Shown: positions 23,283-34,800 of the stretch, in pieces
How positions within the stretch are numbered: position 1 is the first letter of the stretch
How the letters are laid out: the number at the start of each line of letters is the position of its first letter
DNA from: Amphibalanus amphitrite
Lineage: Eukaryota; Arthropoda; Thecostraca; Balanomorpha; Balanidae
NCBI RefSeq assembly: GCF_019059575.1
Contig: NW_024881585.1
Coordinates: 315,001 to 379,000 of the forward strand
Length of the DNA stretch: 64,000 nt
Reading direction: 5' to 3'
Program-made: the position numbers and the translations under genes
Notes under the pieces: model-generated
Database searches by the model: none
What the model saw: the letters and a program-made list of their open reading frames with translations, nothing else
What the model was told of the DNA's origin: nothing

Positions 23283-24415
23283 AGCATAATTCAAGTCCAT
23301 TTATTCATTTGCTCAATTATTTTATGTTCTATATATTGTCTGAGTATCCTCTTATCGGCTGGGTCTCAGTCAGTTGTAGTCCTATCCCCAGCTTCATATC
23401 CATCTATGGCAAGAAAGTCTGATCAAAAACAAAGTAAATTGAATTAAACAAGTGCCTTTATTGCATTTGAATTGCTCTTAAATGCTCTAGCCTACCTATG
23501 TCATGTGCAATCTGTCTGCAGCTGTCCCTGGTGCTTGGCCGAGATGGCGCAATTGGTACTGAAAGCAACTGCTTGAGCTGTTGTTAAATTATTCTTGAAA
23601 TTTGCCCTCTTTGTCTGAAATTGAAATAACTCCAATATAAAACAAAAGTCAGTTACAATGCCCATTTCATTTTGTCTCCATCCTCTGAATCGTGCTGCAA
23701 TCTGGGCCCTGTTTCATGGCACGCTGCCAGCACATTTCGCCAGCTGATGTCACATTTGTGGTAGTGTTGGAGCAATGGGCTTGTTGATGTCTCCATGGAA
23801 ACCCAAGTTGCCATGTGTGCTGGCAGAGGCTGTCAACGTGCCGTTGAAACACCTCCCTGAATCTGCAAAGTGCATTCCTAAATGTTTCAGGAATAAGTTG
23901 TACAATATTTTATGTTCGTCTTTTTCAGAACTGAACCTACCCAGTCACAGAAATGACAAGATGCAAACAAGATGCAAACAAATCAAGCAGCTCAGAGCTG
24001 TCCATTATGCAGGTATGTTCCAGCCAGCTAGCACAAGTTGATTAGTCATATGCTAATAACTTAAAATGATTGTCTGAATGTTGAACAGTATACGGCGGGC
24101 GGGTGTTTTTCACAATTCAAAGTCCAAACCTTCGGGCCGCAGTGCTCCTCGAAAAGCGCTGCCCTAGAGTATACTTGTCCAATATATCTGCAAGCAGCTG
24201 TTGTTAAGTGTCACAAAACATACATTAGCCACATTGCCATTTTGTGTGGAAAGAATAATTTATTTCTTCAGCTGTCAAATGTTTATTTTTATGTTTTATC
24301 TGTGTAATGTCTGAGAATTATTCATACCTTATCTAGTTGGGTAAGTACTTTCTTGTGTTTCATCTCAGCCTGTATTTACAAGGTAACTACAGCCAGCCTG
24401 TATTTACAATGTACT
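23283..24415. other. Unannotated stretch, no gene seen
   Basis: Mixed sequence with short open frames (for example 23775-24041) lacking recognisable domains. Confidence 0.45.
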
Positions 24416-26816
24416 ATTGCTTCCAAATTAAGCTTGATTCGCGTCTGGCTCTAGTACTGCATTGAATACCCTCCCGAGCCCCTCCCGTATCGCCAGGGTA
24501 GCTGTCCCAGTGAGGTGCGTGTCAGACTGAAGCAGTGCGTCGACCTTGTGACTGTCAGTCCGCGCCTGCAGGGCGGGGACACGGGTGTGACCTGTGATAA
24601 TGGCGGGCACGTGAGCGTGACGCATAGCTGACCCATTCTATCCAATCAGGGACGATGAGAGCGCCACAGTGCAGTGGTCAGGCCGATGACCGGGGGAGCG
24701 CTGGTTGGGCTTGTTGCGGGCTAGAAAAATAGGGGTGGGGTGGGGGTGGGGGGGGGGGGGGGTGCGACGTGGTTGGCGCCGAGCACCTGCCTGGCGCGGG
24801 TTAATAATTATCTGATAAATATTTATAATATATGTTACGATTACATTGGCATTATTGTTTTAAATAAACCTGTGGTTATGATTATTAAACGCAATATTAA
24901 AACTAGCGCAGTCAAAGCACCCCGCAGCAAGGCAAAAAAAAAAAGAAGCATCAGACACCGTCCAGGCCCGGGCCGGGGTCGGATCACTTCCCTCGCCTTA
25001 CAGCGACTTTTGTTTCGACCGTTGCACAGTGGCCCTTTTTCAGAATTAGCACGCATAAATTCAAAATATTTTTCTCTTCTTTTGAATAAAAAGCAGTCTA
25101 ATCGTGTGCAAAACATTCCAAACTATCCGATGGTGCCATTTTTACCTCCTAAAAAATAATTATCTTTGGTAAAACTGACCGCAAAATCGAAGTTTGTCGA
25201 GAGGCGCGCGGACACCACTGGCGGACCCTAAAAAGTAGGGTGAGATGAACATCAATTTATTAGACGTTCGTTGAGAAAATATTAAAAATTAGTGGCATGG
25301 CTGTGAAGCTGAGTTTACGTAGAAGCCCTAGAAACCACTATTTTCATTGTATTAACTTAAATAGCCCACTTTCGCCGAATATTGTGGACACAATAACAGG
25401 ACAATTATTAACTGGAGATGGCGGCATACATATGAAGCTTTATGTTAAGTAGAACACTCTGGAACATGTCGTATTATACATCGTTCGAATCGCCGATCTC
25501 TTCTGACCATGTCCACCAAAGGGCATCGCGCCATTTTGCGCCATTTTGCTTTTACGGTGGATAACGTGAGCCAGTTCAGTCCGCGAGCGGCTGTGGCTCC
25601 TGTTCGATACGACTAAGCTCATTGACCTGGCTCGAAGCTGGTGTCACCTGGTGTGCGCCTAAATGTGGCTTGACTTTTGCCATAAGATGTGCTAATTGAA
25701 ATGTCATGTAGGCATAACGCTGTGCCCAAGAAAAACTGTCCGATTTCTTGTCGCGTTTGATGTCCAAGCCGCACAAGTCTTGTGGTCGGCTTAAGATCTA
25801 ACGTCAAAAGCGCCTATGTGTTTGTATTGTTCGCGTCGCGCTGACCTTAGTTGCTGCCCGGCCGGGGCCGACTAACGGTTGCTGGCAACAGCTGTATATG
25901 CGGTCACGTGACGCCCTGGGGCGTCCTGGCGGTCAGTGCAGCGCGGTCGGCTGGCGGGCTCGCCACACTTGCGGTCTGAGCGGCCTGGGCCGGCGGGCGA
26001 GCCGTGCGAACGTGCGCCAAATCTTGGGCCGAGCGGCCTGTCGCTGTTGGGCCGAATCTCCTTGGGCAGTTCGTTTCTTTTCTTCTCTTTGCATTGGCAG
26101 GGAATACCGTAAAGTGGGGCTATTTGAGACAGTGGGGCTATTTGAGACAGTATTTAAAATCGCTATAAAATGAAGATCGTTTGATTTTTGTGTGATATTT
26201 TTGCTCAGAGAGGTGTGGAATCGAGCAGTAAATCGCCTGAGCAAAAAATTAAGCATGAATTTTAAGTGATTTTTATTTCATAGCAATTTTAAATACTGTC
26301 TCAAATAGCCCCACTGTCTCAAATAGCCCCACCTTACGGTACGTCCTTGATCACTTGGTGATGTCTTGCACCACTTTCAGGTAATGTGGGAATTAATGCG
26401 TGCTAATTCTGAAAAAGGGCCACTGTGCGTTGGTCTCGCCCGCCGCGCCGGCCACATGTGCCCTTGACCTTTGACCTTTGACCCGTGTCCTGGCTGAATT
26501 CCGTTCCGATCGCGCGTCCAGCTGCACCACGGTTGCGGCCGTCTCTCGCCGGGCGCTGCGCCCGAGCCCCGGGTAATGCCTCTGACGCCAGAGGCGCCCG
26601 AGGCCAAAATCGCCGATCGCTGACCGACCACAGGTCACGTCCGCACCCCTACCCGCGCGTTTGAAACTCCCGGATGTCACAAGGCCCCGGATGTTAAACC
26701 TCTGGCCTACCGTGCACGGCTCGCCGAGCCGGGTATCTTGGTAAAACTCGGGCTTCGGTAGGGTATTCACTACAGTACTGGAGCGAAGTGAGGATCAAGC
26801 TTAATTTGGAAGCAAT
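24416..26816. repeat. 2.4-kb region with patchy long inverted repeat
   Basis: TTGCTTCCAAATTAAGCTTG at 24417-24436 is matched in inverted orientation at about 26796-26815, followed on both sides by diverged AGTACTG...GTGAATACCCT-like sequence. A second inverted pair, GTGGCCCTTTTTCAGAATTA (about 25029-25048), recurs inverted near 26407-26426. The block could be a decayed foldback element or two inverted copies of one dispersed repeat. Poly-G near 24740-24762 and an A-run near 24936 are simple tracts. No gene was recognised. Confidence 0.6.
26107..26339. mobile_element. 233-bp MITE with internally duplicated ends (TSD TA)
   Basis: Inverted ends of about 54 bp start CCGTAA and are flanked by TA (26105-26106, 26340-26341). 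Each end contains two tandem copies of an 18-20-bp word, GTGGGGCTATTTGAGACA. There is no coding capacity. The TA duplication points to the Tc1/mariner group. Confidence 0.88.
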
Positions 26817-27538
26817 AATACTATTGGTCTCAAGATAAGGGTCCAGGCGGCCTGTAGGTTTGATGCGGTGAATACCCTCACCCTCGCCACAGCTCGAGTG
26901 GGGGTAGGGGAGGGGGTGCACTCGGCCCGAGTCTGACACCGGGGTCGCTCGCCACAGTGTGGTGTCCAGCGGTGCAGTCGGAATCAGGCGGATTATGCCG
27001 GCGGCGGTAACCGGTCGAATGGCCTGACTCAGCCGCGTCTCGAGACGAGTTACCGAGCAGGGTGTCAGCGATAGATGGGAGGGGGTGTGGTCAGGGCGCT
27101 GTTTGATCACCAAATCAGCATGCTGTCAGTTTGCTGGCGTTTCTTGTCTTCTCATTGGTCATTGATGAACCACACGTGCGATTGACCAATGAGAGAATAA
27201 GAGACGCCTGTAACTGGCTTCCATATATTGGAAAATCGACAGCAAGCTAAAAAAGCGACAGTGCATGGGGCGCACTGGCTTTGAAGGTCACACAGCAAAA
27301 GCATAACTTTCCATGGCTGAGGGTGACGGGTGTTACCTACCCCAGACTTCTTGCGATTGCTCTCAACAAGGCAAGCATAGAAAGCTGAAAAATAGCACAC
27401 CTGACTTGATTCTAACCGATTCTCTGGTGACACCAACGACCAACTACATTTTCAATTATTGGCGATCACTGACTTATTACGTCATCAAAGACTTCACACG
27501 GTCCTAAAATATTGCGGCTTGGCAACTCCGTCATTGCT
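26817..27538. other. Unannotated stretch, no gene seen
   Basis: Flanking DNA to the left of the BEL-2 insertion. Minus-strand open frames (about 26694-27113 and 27152-27436) have no recognisable domain. A GATTGACCAATGAGAG/TCTCATTGGTCATTG inverted pair lies at about 27152-27196. Confidence 0.45.
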
Positions 27539-27543
27539 AGGTC

Positions 27544-27834
27544 TGTTGCGTACTGCAACAAGGAGAGGTATTTTCATTACAGAAGCAATGTCTATTTTCG
27601 ATTCACAAACAAAGCCAAAGTTAACACAATGAAATATTTTTTCCTCTGCTTTCAAAAATGTCACGGTCAAGAGAAGAATAAGGTCAACTTAAAAAGTCTC
27701 GAGGTCTTTCGCGAGACACAGTTAAATTAAGACTTCCAAAGAGACAGAATAAAGCATAAAATAATTAAGCGCCTTTTAAAAAAGAAATTCAAACAGCGAT
27801 AATACATGGTACATACATAAATGAATCGGCAACA
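27544..27834 (-). repeat. BEL-2 3' LTR
   Basis: 291 bp from TGTTGC to GCAACA, identical to 52818-53108 except one G/C difference (TTTCGCGAG versus TTTCCCGAG). On the minus strand a purine-rich GGAGAGGCCGGGA directly precedes it, a plausible polypurine tract. Confidence 0.96.
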
Positions 27835-27952
27835 TCCCGGCCTCTCCGAAATCACTCACGGTTTCGGACATTCGACACAATTCATAAACGCGCGCGCGAC
27901 CAGCATGTGTACGCTTGGACATAACCAACGGCCATCAACCATACGTATAGCC

Positions 27953-30900
27953 CTATCGCGGCAGAACGCTGAGCACCACAAGTTTCCGCACGGGACGATG
28001 GAGAATCCCATGTTTCGTGCGGATCTCTGCCGAGCGCACGATGCCATCAGCACCGCTGTGCACCTTTACAACGACGCCCTTCGGCCACAGTCCTCGTGGA
28101 TGTCGGTTATCTGCGACGATCACTGTGTCGTCCACTTCCACATTCGCGCGATGTTGTCTCCACTTGGGCCTCCTCGCGAGTGTCGGCAGGTACTCTCTGA
28201 CCCACCGCTGCCAGAAGGCATCAACGAGCCACTGCACGTGCTCCCACCGCTTCCTCAGGTCCACGTGCTCCAGGTGACTCCCTGTCGGGTAGCTCGGAGT
28301 TGCTCTCCCAATCAAGAAGTGGAAAGGAGTCAGTGGGTCGTCGTCATCAGGATCCACTGGGACATGGAATAGTGGCGTCGAGTTTAAGACCTTCTCAACT
28401 TCACAGAACAGCGTGAGCAGTACTTCGTAGCGTGGCTTGTGTTCCTTCAGAATGGCTCGCAGAGTTTCCTTCACCGTTCTGACGCTCCTTTCCCAGACGC
28501 CGCCGGCCTCAGGGTCTGCTGGCGGGGAGAACTTCCATTCTATTCTTTCGACTCACAGTTTTCTTCTGATTTCATCATGATCCAGCCTTTCTAGGACAGC
28601 TCTCAGCTCCTTCTCCGCGGCACGCAGATTTCCCCCATTGTCCGACCAGAGTTCGCGAACATTTCCACGCCGAGCTTGGAACCTGGATATCGCCATTAGC
28701 GCCGCGTGCGTATCCAGGCTGTCGGTCAGTTCCAGGTGAATGGCCTTGGTGGCCAGACATCGGAAGATTACCCCCCAGAGCTTGACTGTCGCGCGACCTC
28801 TCTTCGACAGTATGGGCCCGAAGTAATCCATTCCGGTGCTGTAGAAGGCGCCTCGCAGCATCGTGACCCGCGACTTTGGGAGCGGCGCCATGCAGGCTGA
28901 GTGGGGCTGGGCTTTCTGGACTTTGCAGGTCTGGCACCCGCCGGCCACCGTGCGAATGGCTCGGCGCGCCTGCGGTACCCAGTAGTGCTGCCGGAGCTCC
29001 GCCAGAACAGCTTCGTGTGCGCGATGTCCCATTTGTTCATGGAGGTGCTTGATGTACAGCTCTACGTAGCGATGACCACGCAGCAGTATGGGCGGCTGTC
29101 GGGCAGTCGGGCTCAGCTCCGGCGATCGTTTGCAGCGACTGTCCAGGCAGATGATGCCGTCAATCAGTACGGGTGAAAGGCTTGCGATCTTACTCTTCTC
29201 GTTCACAGGTCGACCCGCATTCAAATCCCGCAGCTCGGATTGAAATTGCTCATGCTGGACCGCCTTGATCAGTTGCTTTTCGGCTTCATCCAGCTCATTG
29301 GGCGTAAATTCACCTTGCGTGCCCTCCCTGTGTTGGAGAAGCCACCTTCGCACCCTTGCCATTGTGCGCACTGCCACCGACCATCGTGAACAGCGGATCA
29401 GGTCGGGCTGCGCGGCAGAGGGATCGAGGGGAGGCAGGGCGGCGGTCGTCAGCACAAACTTGGTCTCGGGGTCATTTGTCAGCACTTCATCTTCACTGAC
29501 GTCAGTAGTCGGCCACCGATCCTCCTCCTGATGAAGGAACTCGGGGCCGCCGGCCCACGTACCGTCAGGCAGCAGATCTGCTATAGTTTGGCCCCGGGAC
29601 GCCGCGTCTGCCACGTTCAGATGGGTTGGCACGTATCGCCAGTCCTCCGGCCTCGTGACGTCATGAATTTCCGCCACTCGGTTGGCTACGAAAACGTGGA
29701 AGCGTCTCACTGACGACTTTATCCACGCCAGAACGTCCTTAGAGTCCGTCCAGAACGTTGCCGATTTGATCTTGATGCGTGCTTCTTTCATCAGGTCGGC
29801 GGCCATTCTCACCCCCAGCACGGCCGCCTGCAGCTCCAGTCTGGGAATAGTGAGTCTTTTTGTCGGCGCCACTCTCGATTTGGCCACGACAATGCTGACC
29901 TCGATGCCTCCGTCTTCGGTTCTCCATCTGTAGTACAATACAGAGGCAAAGCCCTTCTCGCTGGCGTCGCAGAACACGTGCAGCTCTACTTCAGAGGCGC
30001 ACGTATTGTTGAACTGGTGCCTCGGCAGCCGCAGTACATTGATCCGTTCCAGCTCATCAGTCCACTTCCGCCATTCTTGTTCCAAATCTATCGGAATTTT
30101 ATCATCTCACGAGAGGTCACGTTTCCAGATCTGCTGAAGTAGGAGCTTTCCACGAAGCAGCCATCCAGTTAGGTATCCTAGGGGGTCAAATACCGACATA
30201 ACGGTGGACATGACCGTCCGCTTCGTTGCCGTTTCTGGAGGAACATGCGTCCGGTAGGTCAGCATGTCAGAGCTGGGCTTCCATACGACGCCCAGAGCTC
30301 GATGATCGTCCGCATTCCCCACGTTGAAGTCATCTTCACAGCGTTGTTCGGGCATCAGCTGGCTGAGCACTGCAGGGGAATTGGACGTCCATGGGCCCAG
30401 TTCGAAGCCCCCGCGTCGAAGAGTTTCCGTCAGCTGGCCGATTAGTTGCACTGCTTCGGCTTCAGTCGCCGCTCCGGTCATCAGATCGTCCACGTAGCTG
30501 TCTTCATTTATCGCTCTGGTCACCAGCGGATCGCCGTCGCCAAAATCAGTCGCTGTGCGCCGAAAACAGTAGCTCGCGATACTCGGTGAGCACGCCGCGC
30601 CAAATATCAGCACAGGAGACTCATAGACGTCAAAGTCTCCGTCCCGGCTGTCGTCTCGCCAGAGGAATCTAAGACTGGGTCGATCTTGTTCGTTCATGAG
30701 GATCTGGCTGAACATGGCCACTACATCTGACGTCAGAGCCACGCGCTTCTCGCGCCAGCGGATCAGGACACCGGGCCAGTGAGTTCATATTCAGCGGGCC
30801 CTGCATCAGTGAGTCGTTGAGGCTCATCCCGTGGCTTTTGGCGGCCGCATCTAACACAAGACGCACCTTGTTCGGCTTGTTTGGGTTAGTCACAGCCATC

Positions 30901-32340
30901 AAAGGCAGGTACCACACATTCTCTGGCTCCTGTGAGGCTTCATCAGCGGTCAGCTTACGAAAATGACCATCAGAGATCATCTTCGCCATCCGAGCTTTCG
31001 TCATTTCACCGATGCTTGGCTTCTCTCCACGGAGTTCAGATTTTTCCATTCGTTTTTCGAAGGCCTTGGCCCTCTTCGTAGCCATTTGCCGACTGGGCGG
31101 AAATGGCGCGGCACGATCGCGCCTCAGCAGCGGAGCCACCCAGCGCGTGCCGTCGTGGTAAACCTCACTGTCTAGGATCTTCTCCGCTTTCCTGTCTTCT
31201 GGGCTGAATGGAGTCTCGAACTGATATTTACAGCCGAACTTTTCTGTGCTCCACGGATCGTCTGTATGAAGGAAGTTCACTTCAGGCAATTGCTCTGCCT
31301 TGTCTTCTCGTATGACCACCCTCCCTGTTACAGTCCAACCCAGGAGGGTTCGTTGTAGAAGCGGCCCGTTCTTCTTCGTTTTGCGCACTTCTCGTGTGGC
31401 TATCAGTTCCGCCTGGTCAAGGCCGATCAGAATCCTTGGAGCCTCGTCCAGCTCCGGCAGGTTCAGCTGTTCGAGCTCTGGATACAGCATCCTGAGGCGC
31501 TTATTGCTGATGGCTGGAGGTGACAGACGTAAATCGCGCACACATGTCACGTTTGCCAGTCGGAACTTCCTGCCGTTCTCAGGGTTTTCGATTCGCATGC
31601 TGACCGTCACTGTTTCCACTGTCTCGACTCCAGTGACTCTTTTGATGTCCATGGAGCTCTTTGGCCCTGAAAGCTTTAGCTCGTGAGCCAGTGACCTGTC
31701 CATCAGAGTAACAGAACTTCCTTCGTCCAGGAAAGCTCGGCAGCGGCGTTTTCCGTTCGGCGTCACCACATTAATGACACATGTCTTCATCAGCATGCAG
31801 GAGGGCGTGGCATCCTGAGTAGCGCCGATCACTTCAGAAGACGTCTCCGCGGCCGCGCCGTGCAGCATTCTACGATGGAGCTCTCTGCACCCGCCCAGGC
31901 CACAAGGTCGTCTTCTGTGACACGTGGAGGTCGAATGACCTGTGGAGAGGCACCGCAGGCACTGACGTCGTTCCTTGATCCACTGATGACGCTCGTTCAC
32001 ACTCAGCGTCTTGAATTTATCACAACGTTGAATGTAGTGTGGCTGTTCACAGAAGAAGCACTTCAGCTGTTCTGTTGCACAGGTCGTCTGACGAGGACGG
32101 GACATCTTCGGTTCATTTCCCTTTCGTTTTGGGTCTGAACCGTCCCTGGCGAGCTGCCGGTAGCCAGCGCCACTGCAGAATCTCCTATCCTTGATATGTG
32201 CTTTCAGGAAGGCAGCAAATAAATCGCAGGTCAGTGTGCCTCCTTCCACCTTGCTTCTGCCGTAACTTCCCCACTCGTGTCGGCTGTCTCGGGGTAGCTT
32301 GCTCGTCAGCACCTGCATCACTTGCAGACTGTTCAGCTCG
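27953..32340 (-). pseudogene. BEL-2 gag C-terminus and pol (CCHC, protease, RT, RNase H, integrase)
   Basis: Reading leftward from 32340: the gag C-terminus, then zinc knuckles CFFCEQPHYIQRC and CLRCLSTGHSTSTC (about 31880-32070), then a protease-like AFLDEGSSVTLMDRS block (about 31690-31735). RT follows (VRLVLDAAAKSHG near 30850; YVDD near 30490), then RNase H (VFCDASEKGFASVLYY near 29960; FWTDSKDVLAWIKS near 29730), integrase (MGHRAHEAV with CQTC; MDYFGP near 28820; WSDNGG near 28640) and a C-terminal DUF5641-like region (to 27953). Lesions are a frameshift near 30770 and in-frame TGA stops at 30107-30109 and 28553-28555. Otherwise all domains are present and in order. Confidence 0.94.
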
Positions 32341-32344
32341 CTGG

Positions 32345-32577
32345 TATTAGGATCGTCGTTCGGCCTCTTCCGCGTCCACACGCCAGGTCCGGTCACCAGA
32401 TACTGTATTCCCGGCACACCGCGCCGCGCGCCCAGCCCCTTTGCACCAGGTCACCGCCCGCGGGCACGCCGCCACACAGGCGGATCCAGGGCGGCCCGCC
32501 GCGCCGGCCGCACGAGCGACTCCAGGCCGGCCGGGGAGGGGGGGGGGACACGGGGTCGCATACCGCAACCCCTAACA
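32345..32577 (-). repeat. Gypsy-1 3' LTR (uninterrupted)
   Basis: 233 bp. It matches the split 5' LTR apart from about two substitutions and a G-run length change. On the minus strand GAGGGGGGAAGGA immediately precedes it, an excellent polypurine tract. It contains the uninterrupted version of the site (GGGGTCGCATACC near 32553-32565) into which the giant-LTR element inserted in the sister LTR. Confidence 0.95.
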
Positions 32578-32810
32578 TCCTTCCCCCCTCAAAATGTGCG
32601 AATGCGAACAAATGCAGAACAATGCAACCAACAAAACAGAACAGAACCTTTTGCTTACATAGCCCCCCTTCCCGGTTCCGCCCGCTCACCCGCTGCCCCT
32701 CCGTCAGCCACACCCCCGGACAGCCGCACCGGTCAGACGGCCTCCAGTCTTCCTCAGAGACCGCAGCGCCATCCACCTCCGGGTGATGCAGCTCGAGTTC
32801 CGCTATCCGC

Positions 32811-34103
32811 TCACTCGGATGGCTGACGCAGCTCGGCCAGCCAGGACGGGAGGCCGCTCAGCACCCTCCGCCGTCCCAGGTGGGTCAGGTGAACGCCGTC
32901 AGCCGAAAAGTAGCCGCGGTCCTCGTTCACCCAGTGCTGGCGCTTCCCCTCCTCATCTCGCCGTCCCATAACGCAGAGGGACCGTCCCACCGAAAAGAAC
33001 CCGACCCTCGGCCCCGCCAGGGAGCTCAGCCGGCGGTCGAGGTCATAGGCTGCAGTTCTCTTCCACGCTGACTGAGCATCAACCTGGGGGCGTGGCATGG
33101 GTCCGAGGAGAGCCACGAAATGGCGCGAGGCCACCTCCCTGACGGCCGTCACTATCATTGCCCATGGAGCGTCCCGTGCCTGCCCGTTCCGAGTGTAGAC
33201 GTCGTTCTGGCCCAGCCAAAACACCGCCAGGCCAGTCGGCATCCCACGACGCTCCGCCGCCTCCTCCCATCGCTGGATCACGGCCGCGAGGGCCGGGGCC
33301 TGGCGAGCCCAGGTGTTCCCACTCACGGCCACGTTCATTGCCCGCACGCTCCCGAACAGACTTTTGGCGTGAGAGTCGCCGATGATCACATGGTAGCCCC
33401 GGATGGGGACAGCACCGTCCCCCCTCGCCATCAGCTCCAGTAGCGGAGGCTCGGGCGCTCCCTGGTCCACGATCGGGGGCGGGCTGTACCCGGCGGTCGG
33501 CAGCGGCACGGCAGCCGACCCAGGAATGCCCCAGAGGTAGTCTCCTCCGTCGGTCGGCTCGGCCGCTGCTAGGTCCCGGGCCAGGGGTAGGCTGTGCGCC
33601 AGCGCAGCCGCCGGCCCGGGCCCCTGCGCGCCACCCCTTCCGTCCACCTCATCAGGCCGGCAGAGACGCGGAGCGCCAGCCGATCCCGGGATCTGCATGC
33701 CCCCGGCTACGTCCGTCCAGTCCGGCGACGGCGGCTTGGGCGCCCCTCGCCGATCCATGACCAGGGGCCGGCCGTACCCAGCGGCCGGCAGCGGCGACCC
33801 CGGGACGATCATGACGCCGCCTCCCCCGTCGGTCGGCTCGGCCGCCTCCAGACCCCGGGCCAGGGGCAGGCTGTGCACCAACGCAGTCGCCGGCCCGGCC
33901 GCCTGTGTGCCGCCTCCACCGCCCGTCTCCTCCGACCGGCAGAACCACGGCACGCCATCCGAGGTGATCTCCCCGACGCGGCCTGCCTCCGTCTCAAGGC
34001 GCTGCACTCGGTCCTCGAGCTGCCGGATCCGCGCCAGCCAGGCCACCCTGTCGCCTCCGACCAGGTCCAGGTCGACGCCCAACTCCTCCATATAATATGC
34101 CAT
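32811..34103 (-). CDS. SGNH/GDSL-hydrolase-like third ORF of Gypsy-1
   Basis: An intact 430-residue ORF sits between pol and the 3' LTR, the env position. From the ATG at 34101-34103: a coiled-coil-like helix (about residues 22-44), two imperfect ~75-residue repeats rich in Gly, Ala and Pro (about 65-222; shared HSLPLAR and AAEPTDGG), and a C-terminal domain with the SGNH blocks: GDSH (Ser244), SGN (261-263), LGQND (Asn300) and ADGVHLT (Asp402, His405). All catalytic-type residues are present. SGNH enzymes are esterases or lipases of varied substrate; the substrate here is unknown. No signal peptide or membrane segment is evident. I chose this start because it lies two bases after a strong splice acceptor, though the frame is open upstream to 34181. 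Confidence 0.82.
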   Translation of the reverse strand: MAYYMEELGVDLDLVGGDRVAWLARIRQLEDRVQRLETEAGRVGEITSDGVPWFCRSEETGGGGGTQAAGPATALVHSLPLARGLEAAEPTDGGGGVMIVPGSPLPAAGYGRPLVMDRRGAPKPPSPDWTDVAGGMQIPGSAGAPRLCRPDEVDGRGGAQGPGPAAALAHSLPLARDLAAAEPTDGGDYLWGIPGSAAVPLPTAGYSPPPIVDQGAPEPPLLELMARGDGAVPIRGYHVIIGDSHAKSLFGSVRAMNVAVSGNTWARQAPALAAVIQRWEEAAERRGMPTGLAVFWLGQNDVYTRNGQARDAPWAMIVTAVREVASRHFVALLGPMPRPQVDAQSAWKRTAAYDLDRRLSSLAGPRVGFFSVGRSLCVMGRRDEEGKRQHWVNEDRGYFSADGVHLTHLGRRRVLSGLPSWLAELRQPSE

Positions 34104-34131
34104 GCCTGGAAAAGGAAGAAAAACGGCAGAA
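34104..34131 (-). promoter_or_regulatory. Splice-acceptor sequence before Gypsy-1 ORF3
   Basis: On the minus strand a pyrimidine-rich run (TTTTTCTTCCTTTTCCAG) ends at 34106, followed by GC and the ATG of ORF3. The pol stop codon (34135-34137) lies just upstream. This arrangement would let ORF3 be made from a spliced subgenomic mRNA, as env-like ORFs are in some Gypsy-group elements. The matching donor was not located. Confidence 0.65.
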
Positions 34132-34134
34132 CAC

Positions 34135-34800
34135 CTACATCTGAGCGGCGTATCGTGACGGGGGTCGTACAGCTCTCCCACTGCGAGTGTGATACGGGAT
34201 ATTCGGCTTTTTGCCCATCTGCCCCAGCCATAGACTTTCTTCGGCCCTCTGCTGTGCCGTTGGTAGCTTACTTTGCCCAGGGTAAAGTTCTCCCTGACCC
34301 TGATTGACTCGGTCGTCTGGTTGTATGGCGACTCTGTCGCCGCCTGGGTTTCGCCTACTTATGAATGGTTTCAGTCTATTGTGATGTAATATAACCTCAC
34401 CCCTTCGCGGCAGCTGTACTCGATATACCACCCCTTCATCGCCTCCTATTTTCTCTATCACCGTCCCTGGACCGGCGTAGGGTAAACCCAATTTCGTTTT
34501 TCCCCCCACCGCGGCTGTCGGGTCGGTCACTAGAACCAGGTCTCCCGGTCTGTACTGGACCTCCCGAACACGCCCCCGGTGCCGAGCTTCCATCTTTTCG
34601 TTCGCAGATCGGATATTTTCGCGGACCTTGGCGAACGCGTCCTGGATTCCGCGCGATCTGTCTTCCAGGAAACTCTGGACTGGGATGACGGGAGTGGGTG
34701 GGGAGAGTAGTGCATCGCCAGGAACAGCCGCACTTCTCTGCCGTAGACCAAGAAATGTATTTGATGCGCGCGACTAACAGTGGCGCGCGCGCAGCAAAGC
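34135..34800 (-). pseudogene. Gypsy-1 integrase C-terminal part
   Basis: HFLVYGREVRL (about 34730-34765) is the conserved late integrase-core block of Gypsy elements. A frameshift near 34600 leads into the C-terminal domain GDLVLV, LPYAGPGTVIEKIGG and VYRVQLP (about 34420-34545), ending with a TRSGRAVRPPSRY tail and a stop at 34135. The upstream core lies beyond the foreign segment at about 34800-36560. Confidence 0.82.
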
